Positions 33,750-41,961 of a stretch of 64,000 bases of DNA are shown one piece after another (within the stretch, counting starts at the first letter, position 1; each line of letters starts with the position of its first letter). The notes beneath the pieces were generated by a model that worked only from the letters and a program-made list of their open reading frames with translations, had not been told where the DNA came from and did no database searches. A program made the position numbers and the translations under genes. Origin of the DNA: Streptosporangiaceae bacterium (GTDB lineage Bacteria > Actinomycetota > Actinomycetes > Streptosporangiales > Streptosporangiaceae). The stretch is from assembly GCA_030041275.1 (NCBI GenBank), contig JASHOE010000046.1, positions 1 through 64,000 of the forward strand, in the 5' to 3' direction.

Positions 33750-35156
33750 GTGACGCCTCACATCGCCAGATCCCAGGCGCTCGCTGCCCTCTTCGACCCC
33801 AAATCTGTCGCAGTCATTGGCGCTTCGACCAACCCTCATGGCCTGGGGAGCCGCCCGCTTAGCCTGCTGCGCGCTCGTGGGTACCAGGGCGCAGTGTTCC
33901 CGGTCAACCGCTCTCATTCCGTTGTTCAAGGTGAACGGGCGTATCCGAGCATCGGAGAAGTTCCGGAGCCTGTGGACGTGGCCATGGTTGCCGTGCCTGC
34001 TGGGCTCGTTCCGACGGTTCTGCGAGAGTGCGCGGCCGCTGGAGTAAAGCTGGCCGTGGTCGTGAGCTCCGGGTTTGGCGAGGGACAGGGAAGCGGCCTC
34101 GAACTTGCCGAGGAAGTCCGTAGCGATCTGCTGGCCACCGACATGCGCGTTCTTGGACCTAACTGTGAGGGATTTGCCAGCCTCCCCGCTCATGCCCCGG
34201 TGACTTTCAGTCCTGTGCTGGACTACGAGAGGAGCGGTGCGCCGCTGAAAGTCGGCGGGGTCACTGTGCTCTCGCAAAGTGGCGGGCTGGGCTTCGCGGT
34301 TGCTCAGTGGGGCAGTGAAGTCGGGATCGGCTTCAACCACATCGTGACTACCGGCAATGAAATTGATCTCGACATCCTGGACGTAGCGGCGGAGGCAGTC
34401 GAGGAGCCCAGCACAAACACCGTCGTCATGCTGCTGGAGGGCTTTCGCGAACCGGCGCGATTGCCCCCGATCGCGGATCGTGCGCTAGCTCTCGGCAAGA
34501 CTTTTATGCTGGTCAAACTGGGCGTGTCAGAGGCGGGCGTGCGGGGAGCCTTCGCTCATACCCGCCACGACGCGGGGACTCCTGCGGCGTATGGCCGACT
34601 GCTCGACCATCCTGCGATTCAGGTGATCACCGACGCCGACAGCCTGATCGATGTGCTTCAGGCTCGATCTAAGTGCCCGCCCATGGCGGGCCGGAAGGTG
34701 GCTGTTGTTACCACATCGGGCGGGGCCGGGGTGTGGACGTCGGACGCCTGCTGCCTTCAGGGACTTCAGCTTGCCGCCTTGAGCCCGGCGACGCAGGCGA
34801 GGCTGGCGAATCACATGCCCGCGTACGGGTCGCCCATCAACCCGGTGGACCTCACGGCTCAATTCATAGCGGGAGGACAGTTCTCACCTGCGCTGGAGAT
34901 CCTGGCCGCCTCCGGCGAGGTGGATGGGATCGTGTTCGTTACGTCGCTGTCTTCGCCGGGCCGTTTGGAGAACGAACGGGACGCGTTGACAGCGCTGGTG
35001 GCACGAAGCCCGATACCGCTGGTCGTGTACGCCTATACGAGGCCCGCCCGGTCGTGCATCGATCTGCTTGAGGAAATAGGTCTCGCCTGGTACACCGGGT
35101 CGCACCGGGCAGCCAGAGGACTCGCTTCCCTGGCCCCGGCGATGGCTCAGGCATGA
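33750..35156 (+). CDS. CoA-binding acyl-CoA synthetase (NDP-forming) alpha-like protein, no ATP-grasp domain
   Basis: The 468-residue protein has an N-terminal CoA-binding Rossmann domain (F-D-P-K-S-V-A-V-I-G-A-S near 14-25, then V-F-P-V-N). Two succinyl-CoA ligase-like flavodoxin domains follow (V-L-S-Q-S-G-G-L-G near 176; V-A-V-V-T-T-S-G-G-A-G near 320). The phosphohistidine loop aligns with A-F-A-H-T-R-H-D-A-G near 273. Full-length NDP-forming synthetases have a further ATP-grasp beta domain of about 230 residues, which is absent here and not encoded adjacent. It may need a partner encoded elsewhere, or act differently. GTG 33750 has GAAGGGG upstream. Confidence 0.85.
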   Translation: MTPHIARSQALAALFDPKSVAVIGASTNPHGLGSRPLSLLRARGYQGAVFPVNRSHSVVQGERAYPSIGEVPEPVDVAMVAVPAGLVPTVLRECAAAGVKLAVVVSSGFGEGQGSGLELAEEVRSDLLATDMRVLGPNCEGFASLPAHAPVTFSPVLDYERSGAPLKVGGVTVLSQSGGLGFAVAQWGSEVGIGFNHIVTTGNEIDLDILDVAAEAVEEPSTNTVVMLLEGFREPARLPPIADRALALGKTFMLVKLGVSEAGVRGAFAHTRHDAGTPAAYGRLLDHPAIQVITDADSLIDVLQARSKCPPMAGRKVAVVTTSGGAGVWTSDACCLQGLQLAALSPATQARLANHMPAYGSPINPVDLTAQFIAGGQFSPALEILAASGEVDGIVFVTSLSSPGRLENERDALTALVARSPIPLVVYAYTRPARSCIDLLEEIGLAWYTGSHRAARGLASLAPAMAQA

Positions 35157-35239
35157 ATCGGGCGAGGGCGACAGAACACGGTTGCCGGCTGGCGTCACAG
35201 TGGAACGTCTGAGCGCGCTGCTCTTGTTCATGGCGCGCG

Positions 35240-36298
35240 TTACGGTGCGAGCGCGGCTGGCCTGTCCCTGACCGCGGCGGCGAGCACACGGCGGAACTCC
35301 ACCGAGACCCGGTCTGCTCTCGTGTGTAGCTCGGCCGCAGGGTCGAGCGGGAACTCCAGGCCAGAAAGAGCCCGCCGCTGCAAGTCCAGGTCCTCCTCGA
35401 AGATCGACATTTCGTACTTCGCCGCGCTGCTTGCCTGCTCAGGGTCGGCGAGGCCGGGTCCGGTCACGCTCTGGTACACACGGCAGGCCAGCCCGTCCTC
35501 GGGCGTCACGACGAATGTCAGGAACTGCCAGGTGTCGGCGTCGAGGAACTCCAGCAGCAGGGTCGCGGTCAGCGGCGCCTGATACCGGTAGGTCATCCGA
35601 CGCCGCTGCACGACGGGTCGCACGCCATCGCGCACCGCGGGGTCGGCGAGGTTGGTGAAGGTGTGCTCGCGAACCGCGGTGAACGACAGGCCTTGCCTGG
35701 CGACGTCGGCGCGCGGAATTCGTTCAGGGCCCGCGCCCCCGATCGTGGCGGCGTGCACGAACGGCAGGTGCGCCTCGTCGAGGAAGTTGTCCAGCAGGAT
35801 CGCCGCGTTGGCCTCGACCCGGATGACGGGCAGGAACACGGTCGCGATGCCATCACCGCCCAGCCCCGCGCCCGGTGCTAGTTCCGGCAAGGCTGCGCGC
35901 GGTGGCGTCGGTGCGAGCCATACCAGGCCATCGCGTTCGGTGACCTCCGCAGGGCGACGCAACTGCGCGCGCTCGGGGATCGATCCGGCGTCCTGCAGCG
36001 CCGGTATTTCCACGCACCTGCCGTCGGCAGCGAATCGCCATCCGTGGTACATGCACTGCAGGGTGCCGTCACTGACATGGCCTGCTGAGAGCCGTGCCCG
36101 CCGGTGCGGGCACGCGTCAGCGAAGCCTGCAACAGTGCCGCCGAATCGGGCCAGGGCCCAGCCCTGGCCCGCGAGCCGGACCGCCACCGGCTCAACGCCC
36201 ACTTCGGACGACAGCGCCACTGGATGCCAGAACTCCGCAAGTGCCGGATGTGCATTCGTGAACTCCGGAGGCCTCATCAGCCCAGCATCACCCAGCAT
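35240..36298 (-). CDS. Rieske non-heme iron oxygenase, large subunit
   Basis: The protein carries the Rieske [2Fe-2S] motif C-P-H-R-R-A-R-L-S-A-G and, seventeen residues on, C-M-Y-H-G-W. Downstream is the mononuclear iron site N-F-L-D-E-A-H-L-P-F-V-H, matching N-x-x-D-x-x-H-x4-H. At about 352 residues it resembles single-component-type oxygenases such as vanillate O-demethylase oxygenase and ketosteroid 9-alpha-hydroxylase relatives. A separate reductase is required and is not in this window. Start choice is uncertain: ATG 36298 is used, TTG 36313 and ATG 36277 are alternatives. Its context with CoA ligase and LLM genes suggests catabolism of a ring compound. Confidence 0.9.
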   Translation of the reverse strand: MLGDAGLMRPPEFTNAHPALAEFWHPVALSSEVGVEPVAVRLAGQGWALARFGGTVAGFADACPHRRARLSAGHVSDGTLQCMYHGWRFAADGRCVEIPALQDAGSIPERAQLRRPAEVTERDGLVWLAPTPPRAALPELAPGAGLGGDGIATVFLPVIRVEANAAILLDNFLDEAHLPFVHAATIGGAGPERIPRADVARQGLSFTAVREHTFTNLADPAVRDGVRPVVQRRRMTYRYQAPLTATLLLEFLDADTWQFLTFVVTPEDGLACRVYQSVTGPGLADPEQASSAAKYEMSIFEEDLDLQRRALSGLEFPLDPAAELHTRADRVSVEFRRVLAAAVRDRPAALAP

Positions 36299-36400
36299 GA
36301 CGCCGCCAGACAATCTCGCGGCCGCCCGCCAACGCGCCCAGCCGCCGACCGCGCGAGGCGGAGGCCCAGGACGCGTGATGCGCGGGCCATGACTTCAAGG

Positions 36401-36610
36401 TCAACGCGCGGCGGCCAGCTCACTGAACGTTGCAGCGACCCAATCGGCGATGAAAGCGCTGGCGTGCGGCAGCTGATCCAGGCCGATGTGCTCGGCGCCG
36501 CCCTCCGCGGCGGTCAAGACGCGTAGCTCACGTGTCGGGCTAGCCAACAGCTCGAACCGACCATCCAGGCGACTGCGAAACAGATTGCGGCCAGGGTGAT
36601 TTGATTTCAC
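36401..36610 (-). pseudogene. C-terminal remnant of an acylaminoacyl-peptidase-like alpha/beta hydrolase
   Basis: The 69-codon frame reads N-L-F-R-S-R-L, then E-L-R-V-L-T-A-A-E-G-G-A-E-H-I and A-F-I-A-D-W-V-A-A-T-F. This resembles the last stretch of dipeptidyl/acylaminoacyl peptidase-type hydrolases, where E-G-A-x-E-H carries the catalytic His and F-D-W-L-x-x-x-L ends the protein. The nucleophile and acid regions are absent and stop codons lie upstream. I take it for a tail fragment; the match is from memory and short. Confidence 0.4.
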
Positions 36611-36728
36611 CCGGCGCCTGACTGCTCAATTAGCAGCCAACGGCTCGATTTGGTGGTGTCGTCCGGACCGGGCAGCGCTCCGAGCCGCGCTGCAGCGCAC
36701 CTGTGTCCTTCAGAGGAGGATTCTTGGC

Positions 36729-36953
36729 ATGATCATCGCGATCGTCGCCGCCGCCGCCGGGATTCTCATTGCGCTCGCATGCGTAGAGATCCCCCGACTA
36801 GTGGCCCGCCGGAACGACCCGTACAGCGACGCTGACGCGCTCGCCTACGAAAACAGAACCGGCCGGTCAGCACAGCAGATCGAGCAGGAGAACGCCGCTG
36901 TGGAGACGTGGCAGCACGACAATTCACAGCAGGAGGGGGGCTCAGAAGGCTAG
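36729..36953 (+). CDS. small single-pass membrane protein
   Basis: The 74-residue protein begins with a hydrophobic helix (residues 1-22, M-I-I-A-I-V-A-A-A-A-G-I-L). A short polar, acidic tail follows, rich in Gln/Glu/Asn and ending G-G-S-E-G. AGAGGAGGATTCTTGGC precedes the ATG, a strong site. No family is known to me. The topology suggests an N-terminal anchor with a cytosolic tail. Confidence 0.65.
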   Translation: MIIAIVAAAAGILIALACVEIPRLVARRNDPYSDADALAYENRTGRSAQQIEQENAAVETWQHDNSQQEGGSEG

Positions 36954-37162
36954 AAGATTCTCGCGGCTCCTAGCCACCGGTGGGTTCTGTGGGCGTTCCG
37001 CCCGCTGCTGGTGCTTGCACCTCGGGGTCGACGGCATCGGCCACTGGGCCGGCCGCCAGCTCGACACCTGTTCGGGCGGCCGTGCGCGATGAGCAGGCAG
37101 CAGAAAACCCGACCTCTCATCCCCGATTTCCGGGAAGAGGGTCTGGCCGCTGATGCGCCGGC

Positions 37163-37381
37163 CTATTTGCCCTCGTCCCTGCTCTGCAGCCACCGGTCCA
37201 GTCGCGTCAGACCGATGACGCAGCCGACCGCGAGCGCCAGGCAGCCGTCCACGATTCCGATCATGAACGCATGTCTGGCGACCCAGAACCCGAACCCGGC
37301 AACGATTCCGAGGACGACGAAAAGGCTGCACTGCGTCGCGAACCACTGGCTCCAGCTGAGTTGCGGGTGCTCCTTGGCCAT
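37163..37381 (-). CDS. small two-pass membrane protein
   Basis: The 72-residue protein has two hydrophobic helices, at about 16-36 (C-S-L-F-V-V-L-G-I-V-A-G-F-G-F) and 41-62 (I-G-I-V-D-G-C-L-A-L-A-V-G-C). A charged tail follows (R-L-D-R-W-L-Q-S-R-D-E-G-K). GGGAGGGAGCAAAG precedes the ATG, so translation is well supported. The function is unknown. Confidence 0.65.
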   Translation of the reverse strand: MAKEHPQLSWSQWFATQCSLFVVLGIVAGFGFWVARHAFMIGIVDGCLALAVGCVIGLTRLDRWLQSRDEGK

Positions 37382-37551
37382 CTTTGCTCCCTCCCTCAGT
37401 AATGACGCCTTGCTCCCCCTCCGGGATGACGTCTGGCCGGTACCCGCTCAATACGCCTCAGTCGGTCGTTCGCTGTGCTCGGTTCTGAGGGCCGCCAGTG
37501 ATCGTCACCACGCACGGCAGGCTAGGCAGGCCGCCATGACCGCGGCCTTGC

Positions 37552-37900
37552 CTAGCCGGCGCGTGACAGGTCAGCCGGACAGGTGGCTTGCGCTTCGGTC
37601 GGATCGGTCGTGGACCCCGGTGTGACTTTCGCGCTAGTTCCGCTGGTGCCGTTGGTTCCGATGGTTCCATCAGTGCCGTTCTGGCCGGGCGGTCCCTGCT
37701 CGCTCCAGTTCAGCGCCGAGTAACCCTTCGGGCACGTCGTGCTCCCAGCGGGAGGATTACCTTCAGGTCCCCGCCGCTGTCGTAGCAGCCATAGATGGTG
37801 GTGGAGCTGACCGAATCGGCCGTCGCAGCTGACGTCGACGACGCCGCGTATGCGGTCCCGCCGGCCATCAGGCCTATCTCCGCCGTTGGGCGCCTGCCCC
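37552..37900 (-). pseudogene. frameshifted collagen-like secreted protein gene
   Basis: The minus strand encodes, from about 37868, A-G-G-T-A-Y-A-A-S-S (signal-peptide end) and then Y-G-C-Y-D-S-G-G-D-L-K-V-I. After a one-base loss near 37752-37757 the frame changes and continues P-A-G-S-T-T-C-P-K-G-Y-S-A-L-N-W-S-E-Q-G-P-P-G-Q-N-G. Gly-X-Y collagen-like repeats follow (G-T-D-G-T-I-G-T-N-G-T-S-G). This is the layout of actinobacterial collagen-like proteins (signal peptide, C-Y motif, L-x-W-x-x-x-G-P, then Gly repeats). The frame ends at a stop at 37552. The signal-peptide start is also missing. Confidence 0.65.
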
Positions 37901-37988
37901 GCACCTGGGGCAGGATGCCCCGATGCGACGCGTCAGCCCGGCCGGGACCACGATCGTGTAGCACGTCCGGCCGTCGCGTCCCCCACCC

Positions 37989-38591
37989 CTAAATCTCGTC
38001 CACAAATGCCTCGCGTGGAGGAGGGTCTTCGTCTGGCTCGTCACCAACGGACGGAAACAGCATTCCGCATATCAGCAGGTAAAGTTGCTCGGGATATTTC
38101 ACAAAATCACTAATGAGCTCCGAGCGCCCGCCAGACTCATTGACGAACGCGCCATAGCCAAGTATCCGGCCCGCCCAGGTACGCCCGAAGGACATGTTCA
38201 CGAGTTGGTGGAGCGGAGTCTGGGTCACGAGGCGATATCCGAACCCTGAAATGAGCAGCAGCCGTTCGCTCGTCACCACTAGGTACTCGACCTGCGACCG
38301 AGCCGCCATGCGAATCAGATGCCCCAGCAGCAACGCTACGGCGGCCCATATCACGACCAGTCGCACGGTAGTTTCCGGGATGGCGAATGCAGCAACAGAT
38401 CCAACGAGCAAACCGCCGCATGCCTGCGCCGCTGGCACGATCAAGACAGCGCGGTGGAGTCGCACCGTTGCGACGAGCGCCTCGCGTGGAAGCAAGTACT
38501 TTGAGACCGCCACTACTGATCGCGGGTGTCCCGGCGTTGCCCGCCTCATCATTGCCTCGCTTGGGGGTTGTGGTGCTTGCAGCTCGCTCAT
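37989..38591 (-). CDS. bacterial PH-domain membrane protein
   Basis: The 200-residue protein has a basic N-terminus and two transmembrane helices (about 48-70 and 75-94). A bacterial PH (bPH2) domain follows (about 97-175), with Y-L-V-V-T-S-E-R-L-L-L-I-S-G-F-G-Y-R-L-V and I-L-G-Y-G-A-F-V-N-E-S-G-G. The acidic tail has P-D-E-D-P-P-P. GGAGGGAAAA precedes ATG 38591. Such proteins sit in the cytoplasmic membrane; the function is unknown. The reading frame of the upstream membrane protein runs on into this gene, an unusual overlap. Confidence 0.85.
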   Translation of the reverse strand: MSELQAPQPPSEAMMRRATPGHPRSVVAVSKYLLPREALVATVRLHRAVLIVPAAQACGGLLVGSVAAFAIPETTVRLVVIWAAVALLLGHLIRMAARSQVEYLVVTSERLLLISGFGYRLVTQTPLHQLVNMSFGRTWAGRILGYGAFVNESGGRSELISDFVKYPEQLYLLICGMLFPSVGDEPDEDPPPREAFVDEI

Positions 38592-39399
38592 TTTTCCCTC
38601 CGCCGGCTGGTGGGCTTTTCAGCGGCTGGTCGCATTGTGGTGCGGGTTTCTGGGATGGCGTCAGTGGCAGCAATGGCCGCAAAGGGACTGGCACTGCCTG
38701 GCAGATTTCCTGAGCAACGACCAGCTTGTCCGGGAAGAAGACGACTGCCCGGCCGTTCTGTAGCAGTACTTCCATCGCCACATCGGAGTCGGCGAGCACG
38801 TATCCCAGCACCGGCGGCCGCGAATCGAGTGTGATCCGCTCCTCAGGCAGCCATGGTTGCTTGATCAATTGCTCGTAGTACGACCCTCCGACGGGAAGCG
38901 GATAGAGCACGAGCACCAGTGCTACGAGTGCCACCGCCATCACAACGCCGACAGTCCTGGACAGCACCGCGATGCCGAAGAGCGCGGTGAGCAGCAACAA
39001 CACTCCCGCAATGATGGCTAGGAGGACGATAGCCGGGTTCCCGATCGCCCAGTCCCAGCCGTGGGTGCCGTCGGTCTTGAACAGGCGTAGCGCCTGGCTC
39101 CTCGGGTACGCCAGCGGCGAAACGAGGGCACCGGCGCCGAGCGCCAGGAGGCCAGTAATGAAGCGGCGAGAGAGCAACAGCAGCAACGCCAGGTACGGGA
39201 TGAGCAGCGGAACGATGGGGAGCAGACTGCCAAGCAGGGTGTTGAGATAGCCGTTGCTGGTAACGATGGCCGTTGCCGTGGTCACCTTGTAATCCGACAC
39301 GATGAGCAGTCGGGTCACCGCAATCAGGATGAGGCCGACGGGCGACAGGGCTAAGGCGAGCGTCGTCGACCGCTGCAGCCGCCGGATCGGATCAAACAC
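38137..39399 (-). CDS. multi-pass membrane protein with an over-long frame overlapping the PH-domain gene
   Basis: From a GTG at 39399 the protein has five predicted transmembrane helices: L-A-L-A-L-S-P-V-G-L near the start, two between L-L-G-S-L-L-P and L-V-S-P-L-A-Y, and two between N-P-A-I-V-L-L and L-V-L-Y-P-L-P. An outer domain of about 90 residues follows. The recognisable protein ends near 38600. The frame then stays open for another 455 bases inside the PH-domain gene, giving a basic, low-complexity tail that looks non-native, so the natural stop was probably lost. A GTG at 39534 would add a Cys-rich N-terminus (six Cys in 22 residues) that might be a zinc site. Confidence 0.55.
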   Translation of the reverse strand: MFDPIRRLQRSTTLALALSPVGLILIAVTRLLIVSDYKVTTATAIVTSNGYLNTLLGSLLPIVPLLIPYLALLLLLSRRFITGLLALGAGALVSPLAYPRSQALRLFKTDGTHGWDWAIGNPAIVLLAIIAGVLLLLTALFGIAVLSRTVGVVMAVALVALVLVLYPLPVGGSYYEQLIKQPWLPEERITLDSRPPVLGYVLADSDVAMEVLLQNGRAVVFFPDKLVVAQEICQAVPVPLRPLLPLTPSQKPAPQCDQPLKSPPAGGGKNERAASTTTPKRGNDEAGNAGTPAISSGGLKVLASTRGARRNGATPPRCLDRASGAGMRRFARWICCCIRHPGNYRATGRDMGRRSVAAGASDSHGGSVAGRVPSGDERTAAAHFRVRISPRDPDSAPPTREHVLRAYLGGPDTWLWRVRQ

Positions 39400-39802
39400 A
39401 GCCGGCCTGCAAGCGCATAATTCCCTCCCGGCACAGCGACGCTCGACACAAGACGGACGTTTGCAACGCCGACAAGCTGCAGCCTTGGCGTGTGTTGCAC
39501 CAGGGACCCGGCCATTGAGCAGCCGTTTCCGCACACGCCCATCCCATGATGAGTTGTTACACGACAGCAGATATGGGCGGCCATCCCCGGACTCGGGGGC
39601 AGCAGCAGGACCGGCAGCCAGCCACCTCATGTGTCTCGACGGGAAGGAGTTCGATCGCTCGCGGTCTGAGCTGCTGGCCGCCAGCGCTGCGCGCGGAGGC
39701 CCGCGTACGGTGAGCATGAGAAGCGCACTGACGCGGCGGACCCAGGCTGTCCCGACTGGTATCAAGCATCGTGGCCGAGCAGGCCGGAACGGAGCTGCCG
39801 AC
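39400..39802. other. divergent intergenic region, possibly coding in part
   Basis: No independent gene is supported. The minus-strand part up to 39534 may belong to the membrane protein (Cys-rich extension). The plus-strand frame of the disulfide reductase is open far upstream of its start but lacks homology there. Confidence 0.35.
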
Positions 39803-41179
39803 ATGACCGATTATGACGTGATCGTATTCGGCGGAGGGGCGCCCGGTGAGCACTGCGCGGCCGCGCTGGCTGCGCGCGGACTGCGCGTTGCCGTCGTTGA
39901 GCGCGAGCTTGTCGGAGGTGAGTGCTCCTACTGGGCTTGCATTCCGTCAAAGTCGCTGCTGCGCCCCGGCGAGGCCGTGCATGGCGCGCGTGAGGCCGCC
40001 GCCAGCGCTCAGGTTGACGTCCAGGCTGCGCTGGCCTGGCGGGACTTCATGGTGTCGAATTATTCCGACGTCGGCCAGCAGCAGTGGCTGGAGAGCCGTG
40101 GCATTGACCTGCTGCGGGGGGTGGGCAAGCTGGCTGGGACTGGCGTGGTGGAAGTCGACGGCGCCCGCCACACCGCCGAGCACGTTGTGGTGGCGACGGG
40201 CGCAGAACCGATCGTGCCGCCGGTACCCGGATTGCGTGACCTTGAGGGCGTCTGGGGCACCCGCGAGGCGACCAGCATGAAGTCTGTTCCGCGACGCATG
40301 CTCGTCCTAGGGGGTGGGGCGGCCGGTGTTGAGCTTGCGCAAATCGTCCGGCGCCTGGGCGGCGAGGCGGTGATCATTGAGGGTGCCGAGCGGGTGCTGC
40401 CGCGCGAGGCCGCGCCGCTGGGTGCGGCGCTGGCCGAGGCCCTGCGGCAGGACGGGGTCGAGCTGATACTCGGGAAACGCGCCATCGCGGCGCGCCGAGA
40501 AGGTGACGAGTATGTCCTCGGTTTCGATGACGGTCCTGAGCTACGGGGCGACCGACTTCTCGTCGCAACCGGTCGGCGGCCGCGCGTTGCCGGGATCGGC
40601 CTGGATACCGTCGGCATCACCGCCGACCCCCACCGCGGCATTCCGGTTGACGAGTACCTGCGCGCGGGCGAGCGCCTGTGGGCCATAGGGGACGTCAACG
40701 GCATCTGGCCGCTCACCCATGTCGGCGAGTATGAGGGTGATGTCGTGGCGGCGAACATCGCCGGCGACGCGCGCCCGGCGAACTACGAAGCCGTTCCCCG
40801 CGTCACCTACACCGATCCGCAGGCAGCGGCGGTGGGCGCGGTCGAGGCGAAGTACACGGCCACCGCGCCGCTGTCAGAAGAGCCGAAGACCGCCACGTAC
40901 ACCCACGCGTACGCCAAGTCCACTGGCTTCCTGACGTTGCTCAGCGACGGTCAGCGACTCACTGGCGCTTACGCTCTCGGGCCTGAAGCCGGCGAGTGGC
41001 TGCAGCAAGCCACGGTTGCCATCCGCGCGCACATTCCGATCGAGGTGCTGAGCGACACGATCCAGCCCTTCCCTAGCTTCTCCGGGATCTACAACGCGGC
41101 CCTGACGGTGCTCCGCATGCGGGTAGCGGACATGCCGCCGCCAGTCCGGCCGATGGCCGCTCAGACGGCGAACCTGTGA
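39803..41179 (+). CDS. pyridine nucleotide-disulfide oxidoreductase (mercuric/lipoamide reductase-like)
   Basis: The 458-residue protein begins Y-D-V-I-V-F-G-G-G-A-P-G-E-H (FAD-binding dinucleotide fold). The redox-active disulfide C41-S-Y-W-A-C46 sits in G-G-E-C...C-I-P-S-K. A second dinucleotide motif, L-V-L-G-G-G-A-A-G-V-E, binds NAD(P)H near residue 167, and the FAD-ribityl segment W-A-I-G-D-V is near 292. The C-terminal dimerisation domain ends I-Q-P-F-P-S-F-S-G-I-Y, lacking the His-Glu pair of lipoamide dehydrogenase, so the physiological acceptor is probably not lipoamide. The frame is open upstream, but 39803 begins the conserved fold. Probably cytosolic. Confidence 0.92.
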   Translation: MTDYDVIVFGGGAPGEHCAAALAARGLRVAVVERELVGGECSYWACIPSKSLLRPGEAVHGAREAAASAQVDVQAALAWRDFMVSNYSDVGQQQWLESRGIDLLRGVGKLAGTGVVEVDGARHTAEHVVVATGAEPIVPPVPGLRDLEGVWGTREATSMKSVPRRMLVLGGGAAGVELAQIVRRLGGEAVIIEGAERVLPREAAPLGAALAEALRQDGVELILGKRAIAARREGDEYVLGFDDGPELRGDRLLVATGRRPRVAGIGLDTVGITADPHRGIPVDEYLRAGERLWAIGDVNGIWPLTHVGEYEGDVVAANIAGDARPANYEAVPRVTYTDPQAAAVGAVEAKYTATAPLSEEPKTATYTHAYAKSTGFLTLLSDGQRLTGAYALGPEAGEWLQQATVAIRAHIPIEVLSDTIQPFPSFSGIYNAALTVLRMRVADMPPPVRPMAAQTANL

Positions 41180-41234
41180 CGAGATGAGATGAGACCGCGG
41201 ACGTCATCACCGTCACGCCCATCCTGACGGCAGG

Positions 41235-41870
41235 TCAGCGCCTGCTGAGCAATGACCGCGCCGCTGCGGGGCCGACTATGAGGTCGTGAAGGTCGCCGCC
41301 CACCTCGAGTCGGCCCGACTGTTCGATCCCGCCGATCCTCGCGGGCTCAAAGCCGGCCACTCGGATCAGCCGCTCGACCTCCTCGCCAGCGTGGTCGTCA
41401 TCGGTGGCGTAGAAGAGGACGGCCGGCTCCGGCCATCGGTTGCTGGAGGACTCGAAGACGTCGGCCGACAGGGTTCCAAATGCCATGGCCAACCGCGCGC
41501 CCGGCGGCAGCCACCCGGCCACAATCTCGCCAGAAGATTGCCCGTCCGGCAGGACACGTGAGACCTTCCCGTGCGCGTCGGTGCTGAGCGGGTTGCTCGG
41601 AACGACCACAACCTTGCCAGCTAGCGAGTCGCCAATCTCGTCAATAACGCTCTTCAGCACGGTAAACCGCAGCGCTAGAACGACGGCCTCTGCACCCTCG
41701 AGCGCGTCGCGGTTGTCGGCGGCGACGACCACAGCGCGACCTATCTGTGAAGCCAGCTCTCGTGCCGACTTGGTGTCGGCGCTTGAAAGCCGCAGGATCT
41801 CGCCGCCCGAGGCGAGCTGGCGGGCGATGGCCGATCCGAGCGCCCCGGTGCCGATGATGCCGGAGGTCAT
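41235..41870 (-). CDS. NADPH:F420 oxidoreductase-like NAD(P)-binding protein
   Basis: The 211-residue protein starts with G-I-I-G-T-G-A-L-G-S-A-I-A (Rossmann motif). It continues with L-S-S-A-D-T-K, V-V-L-A-L-R-F and V-V-V-P-S-N-P-L-S, the pattern of the Fno/NADP oxidoreductase coenzyme F420-dependent family. The family transfers hydride between NADPH and F420, but many paralogues have lost F420 specificity. The presence of Ddn and LLM-type enzymes nearby supports an F420 link. Four short residues differ from canonical Fno motifs (for example no clear S-R/T-R phosphate clamp after the second strand), so specificity is uncertain. Confidence 0.8.
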   Translation of the reverse strand: MTSGIIGTGALGSAIARQLASGGEILRLSSADTKSARELASQIGRAVVVAADNRDALEGAEAVVLALRFTVLKSVIDEIGDSLAGKVVVVPSNPLSTDAHGKVSRVLPDGQSSGEIVAGWLPPGARLAMAFGTLSADVFESSSNRWPEPAVLFYATDDDHAGEEVERLIRVAGFEPARIGGIEQSGRLEVGGDLHDLIVGPAAARSLLSRR

Positions 41871-41961
41871 GACCGAACCTCGGCAGCGTCACGCGTTGTT
41901 TCGGGGCTCAGTGTCAGAGGCTGGCCACGTCCGCTCGCGTTGTTGAGACTGACCTCGGCAA

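Noticed and set aside
39302..39802. N-terminal extension of the disulfide reductase frame
   Set aside because: The conserved FAD fold begins at 39803; upstream codons are antisense to the membrane protein and lack homology.
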